Shown here: positions 24,901 to 39,900 of the stretch, piece after piece
Numbering within the stretch: the first letter of the stretch is position 1
How the letters are laid out: each line of letters starts with the position of its first letter
Origin: Xestospongia bergquistia
Lineage: Eukaryota; Porifera; Demospongiae; Haplosclerida; Petrosiidae
Reading direction: 5' to 3'
Assembly (NCBI GenBank): GCA_963965975.1
Contig: OZ014417.1
Coordinates: 2,399,821 to 2,463,820, forward strand
DNA length: 64,000 nucleotides
The notes under the pieces: generated by a model
The model's input: the letters and a program-made list of their open reading frames with translations, nothing else
Databases searched by the model: none
Told to the model about the DNA's origin: nothing
Program-made: the position numbers and the translations under genes

Positions 24901-27900
24901 CATCTTGAGACTTGGCATTTTCTTCTCCTTGATCATCTTTCATTTTAGACTTGATATAGTTGGCAAAAAGTACAACTATTTTATCATTTTTGTCATCCCT
25001 GACTAGTTCCCACCTCTTTTCTTTGTTTTTACCAAATTTCTGCGCTGAAAAGTCTCCCACAGCTACTTCTGAATGTCTCATTGCTATGTGTGGACGCTCA
25101 ATAACACCAGTACTGACAGTATTTTCATCATAACGCTGAGAGAGCACAAGACATTTCACGCAAGTCTTACCAACTCGAGCTGGACCTTGTACCAGGACCT
25201 TTGAAAGTTTTGCTCTGACTACTCCACCCTTTTTGATGGCATTTTGAAGATGATGGTGATCTATAGAAGTAAATGTATACATATTGTATGAACGTCTGCA
25301 AAAAAGCCTTAGTAACGACCTGGGCCAAAGTTTTGTGAGGATAATGTTATATTTCTGTCAATTTCTACAATCATGACTCCTATACATGCAGTTTTAAATT
25401 GTTAACAAATAATAATTCATTGAAATATAAAGTGTTGCTCTCTATGGAATACAAACTACAACAAAAATAGGCTCCAATTTACTATATTGCATATTCAAAA
25501 TTCACAATTTAACCGGTAATTCGAGATTATCATACTTCACAATTCACGGTTTCACTGTGAATTTGCTATTATTCCACTTCTCCATTTGCAATTTTACCAA
25601 GAATTCTCAACTATTGCATTTCGCGAAATCATGATTTTGTAGCAAATTTGCAACTTTCGATGAAAATCGCTTATTTCTCATGAATTTTGAATATGCAATA
25701 TTGTGAATTGAATATACAATAATTGTGAATTGAATGCCTAGTTTTGTCGTAGTTTGTATTCTATAGCTGTCTGGTAGTATATCTATTGGTTTAGTTATTG
25801 TGCATATACATTGAATGATAACTACTAACATTGCAAATTACAAATTCAGTCATGGTATATTAGTATCCCAGAGTCAACAAGAAATAGAACTAAGATGAAA
25901 ATATAGTTGGCAAATATTTCTTGTTTGAGTATATATCCAAGCCATGAATAAAATTACCACATTAGAATCTGCCCATTTTTGAACACTAAAAGATATGTTA
26001 GCTAACCAAATACTTATCTAACATTCATTTAACTATATTGAACATTTTGTCATCCATTTTGTCTTGAAGCCATAATCACAATAACTTTAGGGGCCTACAA
26101 TTTTTCTGCCTGCATGTTTACATATCTTATGCTAACATACATATTTGTATTCAAATTGGAGCAAATAATCACAATCTGATTAACTTGGAACAATCATATC
26201 TTTCTTTTTTATTTTTTCAACACAGCCAATTACCTAATTCAAATCTCTTAAAACTCTTTGATCAATAGTTAGATGTAGCTATTTATAAATGTTCACTGAT
26301 ATTTCTAAAGATTCCTTTTTCATGATCATTCCAAGCCATGTTAAACCGATCAATCAGAAAAAAGCAGAGGAGAAGTTGCTGACATGAGCAGTACACTACA
26401 CTAGCATACATAGTTGTTATAGTTATGATAAGCCTGTTTTGTTGTAAATATGAACAATAATTTGATTATATTTACAACAAACCACAATAATACACCTAAA
26501 AATGGTATAATGACTTGTATCATTGAAGCCGCACATGAGACATGTTATAGGACAGAATTTGATTAGTCAAATGAAAACTTGCTTGGTAACACGAAAACAC
26601 GTTTGTATTTTAAATTTTAGTATTTTGAATTTTTCTCTCTTTGCCAATTGTTTTCATGATTAATTTACCACAGAATTGTCTTCCAGAGCTAAGTTGCTTC
26701 TTTAGAAGGAAGAATTTCAATAGTTGGTGACAATATATAAGACATAGAATGTTCTATGGTTACAATGATGACTCTATTTGTAATAACAGGAGGTCACATT
26801 CTGGCCTTAAACCAAATAATAAACAATGACAAAGATTAGGACCAATGTCCTAACATGAGCTAATCTTTCATATGGAGAAGAAATCAGTGCTGGGCATTGA
26901 CCAGCACATCTAAGTTTGCTGTCTCAGTCATAAGCTAGTAATAGTAGCAGATAAAAAAAAGACTGTATAATATTGCCTATTGTAATACCATTTGTTTTTG
27001 ACTGTACTTTCTATGCAGTTCTGTACATTTCCCGTAAAACATGAATATTACACCAACAACAGTGCAGATATCTCTCTATATATACATATAGATAGATACA
27101 TCATAGTCAGTGCCTTTCATGTATGGCTTCATCATGATACCAATAAGAAAGAAAGGCTAGGTAATCTATCTCATATGAACATTTTCTATAAACATTTTAA
27201 ACAATTTACTGACAGTAACCAGCTATCAACACTTGTGATAATGAGGAGTTATACTAGCAGGTAAAGTTGATAGTACAAGACCATTATTATCTCAAGTTTT
27301 ACTGTAGCTGGATTTGAATCCATCCATTAAACAGAATCATTAAAATTTGGAAGCCACAAATAATAAAATTATCATAATTGCCTAGCTAATAGTAAATTTA
27401 TAATAACTAACCTATTCTCTGATCTAAGGTAGCGTCTTCTGGATCATCTGCAAATAAAAGTTAATATCACAATTAAAATCCAATGCTAGCAAATTAATAT
27501 TCTAACATATAACATGTTTTCAAGAGGTGGCAAGTTTATTATTCATATTACACGTACCAACAATATAAAAGCAGTTTGATGATGGGTTGTAAAAACCTGT
27601 GTCAATAAGTATTCAAGGTGCTATTACTGCAAGCTTCTTGCTAACCTGATTTCAAATTTATTTATAGCTAAAGCATGTTGACAATAAAAGTGTAACAAAT
27701 CTAAGGAACTCCTCAATTGTCAAGCAATGCCTAATACAAATGCAAAATCATTATCTGCTGCTATCTAGATGGTTGTCTCCACACTAAATTACAATTTCAA
27801 CATACAACTTCTATTGAAAGTGCTATAACTAAGATTTTCACTGCAATCTTTAACTCCCATGTTGTGAGTGCTAATACTCAGTGCACAGAAAATGTTGAAG

Positions 27901-30900
27901 CAACTTAGTATATTGTATATGCAATGCAAGTAGTAGCTTCAATGTTTCCCTGCACTATGCATTGTTTATGTCAAATGATAATGCATCTTTTTAGTCTTTG
28001 ATTTGTTAATAACAAGAGGCCTCTCGATGGCAGAAATCGATGTCTCAGGTAACTGCAAAAAAAAATATTTATCCACTGTCTTATTTCTTTAAAAAACATT
28101 TCTGTTAGTAGTGCTGAGGGGTGAACTAATCTATATATAGTGTAGCCCATTACCTGCCACCTTTGCAAAAGTATAGTGGAAAGTTAGTAAAAATTGACTG
28201 AAAAGCTATATCAGTTTTATTATGCATCGTTCTTAGGTTTATAAGTATTGTATCAGCCTGATTGGGACTTTTTAAGCCAAACTACAAAGGCAATATAATA
28301 CTGTAGTTTTATAGAGATGGTTGGAGGTTAGCATGACAATATACAACATGGTACATTGGTCTACAGCATAATATCAATACTGCCAACTGAACATTTTGTA
28401 AAAATGTCTTTCTTGTTATTAGCAGGGTTGACAAGAACAATCTTATATATCATGTTATGTTATACATTTATAAATTAGCCATTCTTTGTTGTTTTATTAT
28501 TAGGATAAGAGAACAGCTTTACATTAAGCTTCCCTTTATGGTAACACTTAATCATTTTGTTCTATGTGGATGTAACATGCTATTAGTCAAGTTAAGCAGT
28601 ATAGTGGGACTATATATATAAGCTGAATTTAATACAACTAACAACTACACAACTCTATAATAATAACTCATCCCATATTGTGGTTCCCTAATATTGTTGC
28701 CATAAAATAATCTGTTTCAGTTTAATAGCATCCTAGTTTTTCAATCTTAATGAGGTATATTTTCTTTGCATGTTGCTTGGAATAATAAAAATAATAATAA
28801 GAAAGAACATCATGTCATACCTACATGGGCAGTGCTACCACCTGCCTGATACTTCTCTTATAAATATGGTGGCTGCTTTCAATACATTTATGTTGATAGA
28901 ATGTTCTAATTATTTTAACAATATTTTACCAGTAATGGTTAATAGCTCCAACAGATCATCATCACTAATGTCACTACTTCCCTTTGTCATGGCTGCAAAA
29001 AACAATAGGATAAAATAACTATGATGATTATTAACTCACAAAGGTAATAGTAAGTAAAGTATCACTATTAAGCAATTTCTCTTATTAACTACCACACAAA
29101 CTTATGTTTTATTATGCAAAAGACCATTGCAATTTTTAAGTGAGTTCTTAAATACAACAACAGTATTTTACTCAGACTATATGAGCACTCACATTTTAAA
29201 AACTTTTCCATCTCCATCACAATAATTTTACTTTCAATGAGCGGACTTTCCATTACTTGTAAAATTGTGTTCCAAGTGACAGGTTTAGGCATTGTATCCA
29301 TCCAAAGTTGAAGTACTTCAGCAAGTTTGTCAATGTCTCTTGAAATCTTGTTTTGTAAAGAGGCCAGGTATGTGTATTTAATTCCAAGTACTTCACCAAT
29401 AATATACCATTTAGAAGCAATACCTGACATTAGTTGTAGAAGTTCATTTTTCTTAGGACATTTTGCTAATAAATGAAAAAGGGCAAAGTCATCAGATGCA
29501 AAATGTATATGTATACACATAATTATGTAAGAAAGCTATCATTGTCTACACAATGTCCTTAGATATGCACACATATTTATCAAACCTTTTAGACTTGAAA
29601 TATTTTTAGATTGAAGGCGATCTTTTGAGACTTTTATGTTTTCATCAAGTGTCAAAGGATGACTTGAGAGAACCTTAAATTCAATAAAATATAATATCTC
29701 TCTTGAAATAATGCATCACAGGATAATCATAATCTATTAATTCAATAATTGATTGTGCTCACATATAAAGATGTATAGGCTCATATATCATATAATTATG
29801 AAGACATGTACTATAACTTACCAAAGGATTTCGTCCAGTGAAAAAACTATAGTTATTAAGATGACTGGCAACATTAGAATAGGTGTTTGATGTAATATGA
29901 GATGACATTATACTGGGAGCAAATTCTTGTATGTGTTGAAGAAATTTCTCAGGAATAACTTCATTGGCTTTGCTATTAGAGAATAAGGCATGGATGACTG
30001 CTGGTGCAAGGAAGATGTATGGCTCGTGTGGACAAATGTGTTTGACATTGATTGGACTGGCTTGAACTTCATTACAGTCAAATATTTCCTCATTAACTAG
30101 CATTCTTCGAGCTACATCATTTATACTGTAGAGTATTCGCTCAACAATGGCCATATTACGAATGTCAGCTAAAGATCCAGAAGGGATGATGTACTCATTA
30201 AATTTACATGGGCAAAACTGCTTTTGAAGAGAAAGAACCAGTTTTATAACAGAGCAACATATTTTTTGACTTTCAACTCCACTGATATTGGAAACAAATA
30301 CAGTAACACATCTATTATGATCTGTCACTTCCACTACTACATCATTGCCATGTTTCCAATATATACCATTCTTCCAGACTGTACAATGACGATTCCACTG
30401 CTGTGTAGGAGAATTTCGGTCTAATGTAATAGTTTTATGGTGATGAGGAAGGCAAAATAGATACACTAATCGAAGCAAAAGAACATGAAGGAAGCGAACA
30501 GAGAGGAATTGAAATGGACTAGGACAATACAAGCACCAACCAAATCCACTTTTGATATGATCATTTAAATCTAAAGGAGGCTCAGCAGTGAGGAGAGCTG
30601 GAAAGAAAAGTACATCAACATTATAAACATGATCTAATGAAGACAGGTTGGTACTAATAACATCCAGTGTGTCTGAATCGATAACATGACAAAATTCCAT
30701 GCTTATCAAAAAATCAATAAGCATACTTGTGTCATATATTGGAAAGAGCGCTTGTAAAACAGAAACATGGACAATACCAGTGTTGCTAGAGGTTAGTATA
30801 GGAAGATGTTTGATGTTCTGGTTAAAAAGAACACCATTAACTTCAGCAAGAAGACTCGATTTGTTAACTACAATCCAACTATTAGACACTAACTTATTTC

Positions 30901-33900
30901 TCAGAAACAGAATAAGACCTTTGTCACTGAGAATTGACAAGTAGTTAACCAAAACTGTTTCATCTGAAAGGAGGGATGGATCATTAAGATCTTTTAAACT
31001 TTCAATAAGCTCATTAAGGCTAATAGCTACTTTCTGTAGCTTTTGGAGGTAAGCATAATACACGTGGCAATAATAACTAATGTTATCAGACTTATTAAGA
31101 ACAGCCTTACAACTTTCACGAAGGTGAACAATGAATTCAGGGAAACCTTTTCCACCTGGACGATGACATTCCATGGCAACAAAGCCTCTATATTCTTGTT
31201 TACGAATGGCATCTTTAACAACATGATTGACATGTGACTTGAATTCATCATAACTACCGGTAAATTGATCAGCAAAACTTCCAACAACAATCACTTGAGA
31301 TGGTTTGGTTAAATTGGAGCATACATTTTCAATAAAGTTAAACCAGTAATACAACCAGTTCTTGAAGTAGTCAAAACCTTTGGTAGAATCTATCACTATT
31401 ATAAAAACTGCAGGAGTTCTCAACATAAGATTCTCCAGTACAGCTGCATGGCTACTATAATATTCTTGATGACCAGCAAAATCATAAAGAGTAATATCGC
31501 CAACTTCATGACTACGAATATTATGATAGTTAATACCAGCAGTTTCCAATTGCACACCTTCAATGCATTGAAAAGAGTTGTAGTGATAATCAGGAGGTTT
31601 ATCAGCACGATATATAATGCACTGGGCTAATGAACTCTTTCCAGCTCCTACGCTTCCACAAAAAAATACTTTTCTATATGAATCAATTGGATAGTCTTGA
31701 CGACTTTTCTCAAATGGCTCAAACATCTTCAATATTTCAAGTCTATTTGGATCGTACAGTTGGACTTCTTCCAGTGGTGTATTCTGATTATTATTATGAG
31801 CAAGTGGATTGACTTTTCCAGTGTGAAGGAGATATGAAATTATGTCTACCTTACTGTTTGCACAAGCAAGATGTAAGAGAGAGTTCCCTCTCTGTGAAAA
31901 ATAAGAAAATATTTATATTTTTATTAATACAATCTAGATAATAGATAATATATGTATGATAGGTATATAATGTTATATAATCTCCTAATAAAGCAAATAT
32001 GACATTTTACCTAAAAATAGTTATCAAAAAGGTTAATTCCCCTTAAAATATTGATATTACAAAAGCAATAGTGTTACATCGAATGTTCATTGCTATGCAA
32101 AGCATATAAAAAATCACTTTAATTAATTTTTATGAGGACATGGTCTATTGCCACATGGAAATTGGTGACTACATTCTTCAAAGCAATTCCAGTTTTCTGG
32201 TGGGATGACAGCAATTTATTGCAGTGATATGTCAAAATGTACTTACTAAAGGGTCAGCTCTGCAAAATACCTATAGCAATACTAATAGATGGTTGCTAGT
32301 ATATGTCAAGGTACATGAAATATCTTAGGCATATACTGTTGATAGTACTAAAGCTATAATAGAAGCTTTTATCAATTATTCCTTGTATCACTTATGTGTC
32401 ACCTGATTTTTCAAGAAGATGCCAGGAGCAGGTAGTCATGGCTATTACTGATGATAGAAGTATTGATGGTGTTAAAGTATATAAAAAATTTTAGACAAGC
32501 AAAGTCAAGCAATGTAGCTACATTTGACATGTTGTGGGCAAAAAATATACAGAAAAAGAAATTTAGGATGACGAAGCCAAATAAAAAGTTTATCATCAAA
32601 GTAATGTCCATGATATTAAAGGGACAAGACTGAATAAGGAATTTGGAATAAAAAATTTTTTTCTCATTTACTATTTTACTGTCAACAGTATCATGTTCCA
32701 ATAGTACACTTTTTGTCAATTAATTTGTTCTTTAGTTCTTTTCCAACTGTGATAGATAGGATTATAGTTCTTTGAAAGTTTTGATCAAAAGCATGTTATC
32801 AAAATTTTAAAGATTCGAAATAGTGGGTATCAATTTTGAATGCCTCATTAAAATGTCATGCTTGAACAACTGTAATGTGACTAACTTTGTCCCTTGCATT
32901 CACATCAACTTGTCCAACTTCAATTAATAACTTTAAAATATCAACATGACCCGCCTCTGCTGCAACATGTGCAGATGCTTGTTCATTCTAGAAAACAAAA
33001 GTGAAAAAGTTAATCAATTACAAAATCACAGGAACTATCAAACAATAAACTATATAGTCAAAGTAACAGTCTCCAATACAGATATTCATAGACATTGTAT
33101 TACCATGCTAAATTGAATGTACCACATATACAACACACTCAATACAAACTAAAACAGTAGCTAAGATGTCCTTATATAGATGCAGACAGCAAAAGTCTAC
33201 CTTTGTAGTTTATAATCAACATATTATATGAAACTACTTATATGAAATATTGTAGAGGAAATATTCATAAATGGATTACATTTGTGACACATGCAAATAT
33301 GCCATACTTCCAAAAAAACTATTATAATACCAAGAGCTCATGAACTCATGATTACACAAGATGTATATGTGTTGCTAATCCTACATACTTCAATGCTCAA
33401 GTACTATCAAAGAATTGATTCACTGAATTTGTAGTTTATTCCAAGGGCACAAATGACTGGATTAAGTAAATGTTGCAAAATGAGTTGCTAAGTATTCTTT
33501 TTGACATATAAACAAAATTAAAAATAATGTGCCACAAAAAACACTCAACTGGAACTACAATGAAGTAGTGATTTTTCAAATTCATAACTGACTACAAAAC
33601 AACTTTTAATAAAATACCGGCGTTATTATATTATTATCTAATATAGGTGCTTCATAAAAATAACAACAAAGCCAAAATCTGCTTAGTTTTTAAAAAATAT
33701 AATTAATTTAAAAGTTAGAACATGCTTGAACTGAGGAGGGATCTTTTTATGTGATTAGACCAAATTACTAAATAAGGATGGATTTTTTTAACGTTAACAA
33801 GAATGTAGTAAGTCATCCTAAGATTACATTGATAGTACTTCTGTTGCTGTAAAGGACTAGATTATTGCTAACTTAGGGTTTAGGGTTTGGGATGGAAATT

Positions 33901-36900
33901 AATAACAGCACAAAAATATAGTATAATGTAGGCAATACCATTCCAACAATTATCAGAACATTTTTAAACAAATGCACGACCTTTGTCAACAATACCAAGA
34001 TGATTTCAAGGATATGTACTATTAGAACAAGCCACATCTACTGATAGCTACCACCAACTATGTTTGTTAAGCTTTACTAAGAAAATATTTAAACAACAAG
34101 TTGACAAAAACCTTAATAGCCACACCAATAACATTCTATATCTATTAAATAAGTTACATGTAGTACTCTCTATACACAATATACACTGACTATGTCACAA
34201 ATATTGGGATCTGCATTGGAGCATAACAGTAGCTGTACAATATTGAAGTGACCTCCTTTCGAGGCTAGATATAGAGCTGTTTGCTGATCCTATAGGAAGT
34301 ACACAAGTATTTATTGTTGACTATATAGCATAAAAATTTACAGATTATAATATATACCTTTAATAAAATCATGTATTAAAGTTAAAAAAATTGTAAAAAA
34401 TTTATTAATATAATTTTAGTTGTGTTGGTATTGTAATTGTTAAAATTGTAACATTTGAGGTAGTTATAATAAAATGATAGAGAAGTCTTGTTATTAAAGG
34501 TTGAACAAACTACAATTATAAGTTCTCAAGCTTGAATTGCTTAACATTTGGCATTTGAGTAGTTGTGCTCAGGCTAAAGTGCTGGTGAGAAAAGTAAATT
34601 AAATTGATTGATTGATAAGTGCATTGTAGTCAGTGCATCCAGTTAAATCTCATTTGTTGCTTTCAATACTCAAATATAATTATCTCTAAATAAAGCACAA
34701 AAATGTACATTTATGTTGTATGTAAACACAGTTCAAAACAATCTTATAACTGTCTAACATGTAAAGTGTACTAGTGAAACAAACAATGACAAACAAATAC
34801 CATTAATATAAAAATACGTTTTTTAAAGTTTAGCAATAAGAAAGAATTAGGACTACAGTATTATTAGTATAATAATTGATCTGATAAAAGGGATGAGTAA
34901 TACTTTGATATTTGGATCATAATGACATGTACTACTAATAATGACACCATTTTAATCACACTTCTTGGTAACATCTACGTACTTCAAGACTTACACCTCT
35001 AGTGTATGGTGTGCTCTTGTTTTAAAATTAAGTGGGAGTAGTTCACTACTGGCTGTGCTCTCTACACTGAAGTATCTAGGCTTTAAGTTTTTAAAAGGGT
35101 CTAGTAACAGCATAAAAGTATAGCATAACGGTCAGATACCACTCTCGTAATCATCAGAATTTTTTGAAGAATGTTTTGACACAGCAACATACTAATACCA
35201 AAAGCTCATGAACTCATGATTATATAAAATGTATATGTGTTGCTAATCCTACATACTTCAATACTCAAGTATTATCAAAGAATTGACGAACTATATTTGT
35301 AGTTTATTCCAAGGGCACAAATGACTGAATTAAGTAAATGTTGCAAAATGAGTTGCTAAGTCTTCTTTTTTGAGATATAAACAAAATTAAAAATAATGTG
35401 CCATAAAAAAACACTCAACTGGAACCACAATGAAGTATAGTAACTTTTCAAATTCATAAGTGACTACAAAACAACTTTTAATAAAATACCGGCGTTATTA
35501 TATTATTTTCTAATATAGGTGCTTCATAAAAATAACAACAAAGCCAAAATCTGCTTAGTTTTTAAAAAATATAATTAATTTAAAAGGTAGAACATGCTTG
35601 AACTGAGGAGGGATCTTTTTGTGTTAGACCAAATTACTAAATATAAGGATGGATTTTTTTAACATTAACAAGAATGTAGTAAGTCATCCTAAGATTACAT
35701 TGATAGTACTTCTGTTGCTGTAAAGGACTAGATTATTGCTAACTTAGGGTTTAGGGTTTGGGATGGAAATTAATAACAACACAAAAATATAGTATAATGT
35801 AGGCAATACCATTCCAACAATCATCGGAACATCTTTAAACAAATGCATGCCATACTAGTGGTACCTTTGTCAATAATACCAAGATGATTTCAAGGATATG
35901 TACTATTAGAACAAGCCACATCTACTGATAGCTACCACCAACTATGTTTGTTAATGCTTTACTAAGAAAATATTTAAACAACAAGTTGACAAAAACCTTA
36001 ATAGCCACACCCATAACATTCTAGGTCTATTATTCATAACTACATTTTAGTCATTGCATTAAATCTCATTTGTTGCTTTCTACTCAAATATAATTATCTC
36101 TAAATAAAGCACAAAAATATACATTTATAATGTATGTAAACACAGTTCAAACTATCTTATAATTATCTAGCATGTAAAGTGTACTAGTGAAATGAACAGT
36201 CACTACAATTACCATAAATATATTAATGAATTTTTTAAAGTTTAGCAATAAGAAAGAATTAGGACTACAGTATTATTAGTATAACAATTGTAATACATGG
36301 CCTGATAAAAGGGATGAGTAATACTTTGATATTTGGATCAGAATGACAAGTATCATTAATAATGACACCATTTTAATCACACTTCTTGGTAACACCTACG
36401 TACTTCAAGACTTACACCTCTAGTGTATGGTGTGCTCTTGTTTTAAAATTAAATGGGAGTGGTTCACTACTGGCTGTGCTCTCTACACTGAAGTATTTAG
36501 GGTTTAAGTTTTTAAAAGGGTCTAGTAACAGCATAAAAATATAGCACAACGGTAAGATACCACTCCCATAATCATCAGAATGTTTTGAAGAATGTTTTGA
36601 CACAGCAACACACCAATACCAAAAGCTCATGAACTCATGATTATATAAAATGTATATGTGTTGCCAATCCTACATACTTCAATGCTCAAGTATTATCAAA
36701 GAATTGACTGACTATATTTGTAGTTTATTCCAAGGATACAAATAATTGAATTAAGTAAATATTGCAAAATGAGTTACTAAGTCTTTTACACCAACCCAGG
36801 CAGTTGGCAACTACAATAGCCTACTATTTTATTGTGATAACAACTAGCTCCATATTTTAAGAATTTGTAAGGTATGCCATTGAAATTGTATGAAAAGTTG

Positions 36901-39900
36901 TAGTTCAATACTTTTTTACTTGTAAAGAAGCTTATTTTTTTGCAAAATACCTGCTTTCCATCGTGAAAGTCTCTTGTCATTATTTTATGCAAAGACAAAT
37001 TTATTTTTATTGCTTAGGATTCTAAGTCAGTGCAAACATGCTATAGAGAACTAATACTACCAATATATACATGTATTAGATCTAGAGACAGTAAGTGAAA
37101 TAAAAAACTATACACAATACACACTGACCCTGTTACAAATATTAGGATCTGCATTTGATAATAAGAGAAGTTGGACTGTCTCTTTGTGATCATTACCTGA
37201 GGCTAAGTGCAAAGCTGTATTCCAATTCTAATAATAAAATAGAAAAGAATGTGAATGAAAAAATGACTACTACAACTTTTAAATTACTACAGTAAGATAA
37301 TATAACTAAGTCAAGTAATAAGTTACAGTATAGTGAAGATATCATAGCAATGTTTGACATCGTACTATAGAGTTAGTAACAGTTTAAAAATGTATGTGTA
37401 CACTATGAAGTAGTAACTTTGTTGATGACAGGCTTGGTATAATTTTGAAAGGCCAAATAAAAATTTGCTGATGGTGCTGAAAGAGGATGAAAACAATTAA
37501 AAAGTAATTTTATAATGATAACAATTTATAACTATAAGGATGGCCTGTATAGTTTTGATATATTGACTGCCAATGCAACAGCTTTATTGAAGGCTTGTGA
37601 TATTTTAACTGACATAATAAGATGTTAACTCATTGTTTTTTACTATATTTTTGTGTTTTTGGTTTGTTTAAGAACATAACATACAAGTAAAAGTATACAA
37701 TGCACAATGGATTCTTATACTACACTGTGACTTTGAATATCATACTCTGGTTTTCAATTGCTGGTATCTACACACAAACTATTTAATGTCTTAGTGTTTT
37801 CATCTTCATATGGATTCCTATATTATGATGTCATGATATATACAGTATAGCTCCTTTAGTTTTGAGTCTTTTATGGCAATAAAAAAATTATTTTCAAAGC
37901 ACTAAGTTTAGTATATCTGACTTCTCATGAAAATATTATATCGTTTATATATGAATTTATAATTGTGACATTAGTGAGCTATCCTTTTTATTACAAAGGT
38001 ATCATTTATCATAATAAGGTATAGCTTACAAATAAGGTTTGCCCATTGATATTAGCATTCTTCTTTAAAGTTTCTTTCACTATATCTACTTGTCCTCTTA
38101 CAGCAGCTGCTAACAGAATCTCATCCTAAGAAATCACAATAAGTAAATGCAGATAATGTACATTATAATAAATACTGCAGTTTATAGTAGGAACATAGAT
38201 GTGTACAAATGCCACATGGCCCAGATTTCTTGGGCCTGAAACTCCATATTAACTATGTATGAAGCGTATGGCCATGTGTAGTGTTGCATAACTATATCCT
38301 ACCTGTGAAAACAAAATTTCATTATCTCAAGTAATTTCAAGACTTTAACACTATCATTCACAAATAGGTAGATAAAGATCACCTATATAAGTATTGCAGT
38401 GCTACCTTATGGTTAAGACGGGTAGTTAGGCAAAGACAATTTAGTGATTGTTCAGAAATACAATCAGTCTAGTTCAATCTTTTTCTCAAAAAGTCTTACA
38501 AACCAATTGACATTAAAACTAAAGATTAACTATAAACCCTGGTAAATATGAAATAGTAAAATCAAATTTTGCTAAGTCATTTTTTACTAACAATTTGACT
38601 GGGAGTTAATCATTTCACAAGGTGTATGAGTTTTTATTATTTGTAAAATAAACATTACATGTTCAAAAAAGCAATTAATTACATACCTAAACTGGGCAGA
38701 TATATACAAACATTTTCTAGTACAAATCCTGTGTCCTGCAGCTTTAATTGCCTAGTTCTAATCTACTTAACAATATGTGTTGCCTTTATTAAAGTAATTG
38801 TGATAAGTACAACAAATCTCTTAATTTATTAGCTTTTAAATATATGTCATTTATAGCAACTGCTCTAGTATTCATAAACTTAAAAGTAAAGTAAATCAGT
38901 AAAGGTCAAATATTTATTCATTAAATATATGTTATGTGTCTTGAATTATTCTAAATATTGACCTCAACTACATACATGTATACACTTACATAATTAGGAG
39001 AAGCACCTGAATTTTCAAATAATTCTACTATTGTCTTATGACCATTGATGTAAGCTACAGCATAAGGTGTTGCTTGCACTACATAACGACCTTTGCCATC
39101 ACCAATCTATATAATAACAATGATATCTTAATATATGAAAAAAATCAAATTACATATCTATTTATACACAATATAAGCTGTCACATTACATTGATATGTA
39201 TCATTAATGAAGACATAATACAACAGATTTCATCCAATTAAATTATATAACAATGTAAAAAATATTACATGTAAAGATCATGTACATTATTAATTGTGGA
39301 TGCTAATTTAGTAACTTTAACAAATAGAACAATAATTACTAAATTGTTTAAGGGTTGAGTTTTAATTTAAATTTAGGTATGGCTAAAGGAACTAATGCTC
39401 ATTAAATCTATGACATAAGTTTGTGGACACAAATAATAACAGTAGGTTAAAGGTAAATTAGTAGGATCTTACATCAAATCGACAATTGAAGTTTGCTCCT
39501 TTCTGAAGAACTTGTTTTGCTTTCTCTAAATTCCCATCTCTAGCAGACAACCACAACTATATGTATTATATTAAACTAATAAAACTATAGTGTCAAATAC
39601 ACAATACACAAAGTGACAATATTTATATAAAAAGAACAGGATGTAATTAGGCTTATGTATATAACTAACATAGACTATACTACAAATACAAGACTACACT
39701 AACTAATAGCAAACAGTTCAATGACCTTCATTTCAATTTTTTATTGTTATTGTTTATTTTACATGTGATATGATCATGTGATAGTAATAATTAGACACTA
39801 TTTAAGTATTAAAGTGGGTACTAGGAACACATAAAGAGAGGTCTATAGAATGATAGTAAATGCAACCATTGTCTATATAACTATGCAATACTGTTCATAT

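Noticed and set aside
25263-25282. ATG at 25,280-25,282 as start of the second GTPase gene
   Set aside because: The acceptor ctatag just inside it matches the border in the paralogue at 53,336, and exon 27,412-27,447 joins there in phase, so the ATG lies in the intron.
29759-29821. Extension of the Roc frame past 29,822
   Set aside because: The donor gtaagt at 29,821 followed by a phase-0 exon at 29,673 gives a consistent join; the extension is intron.
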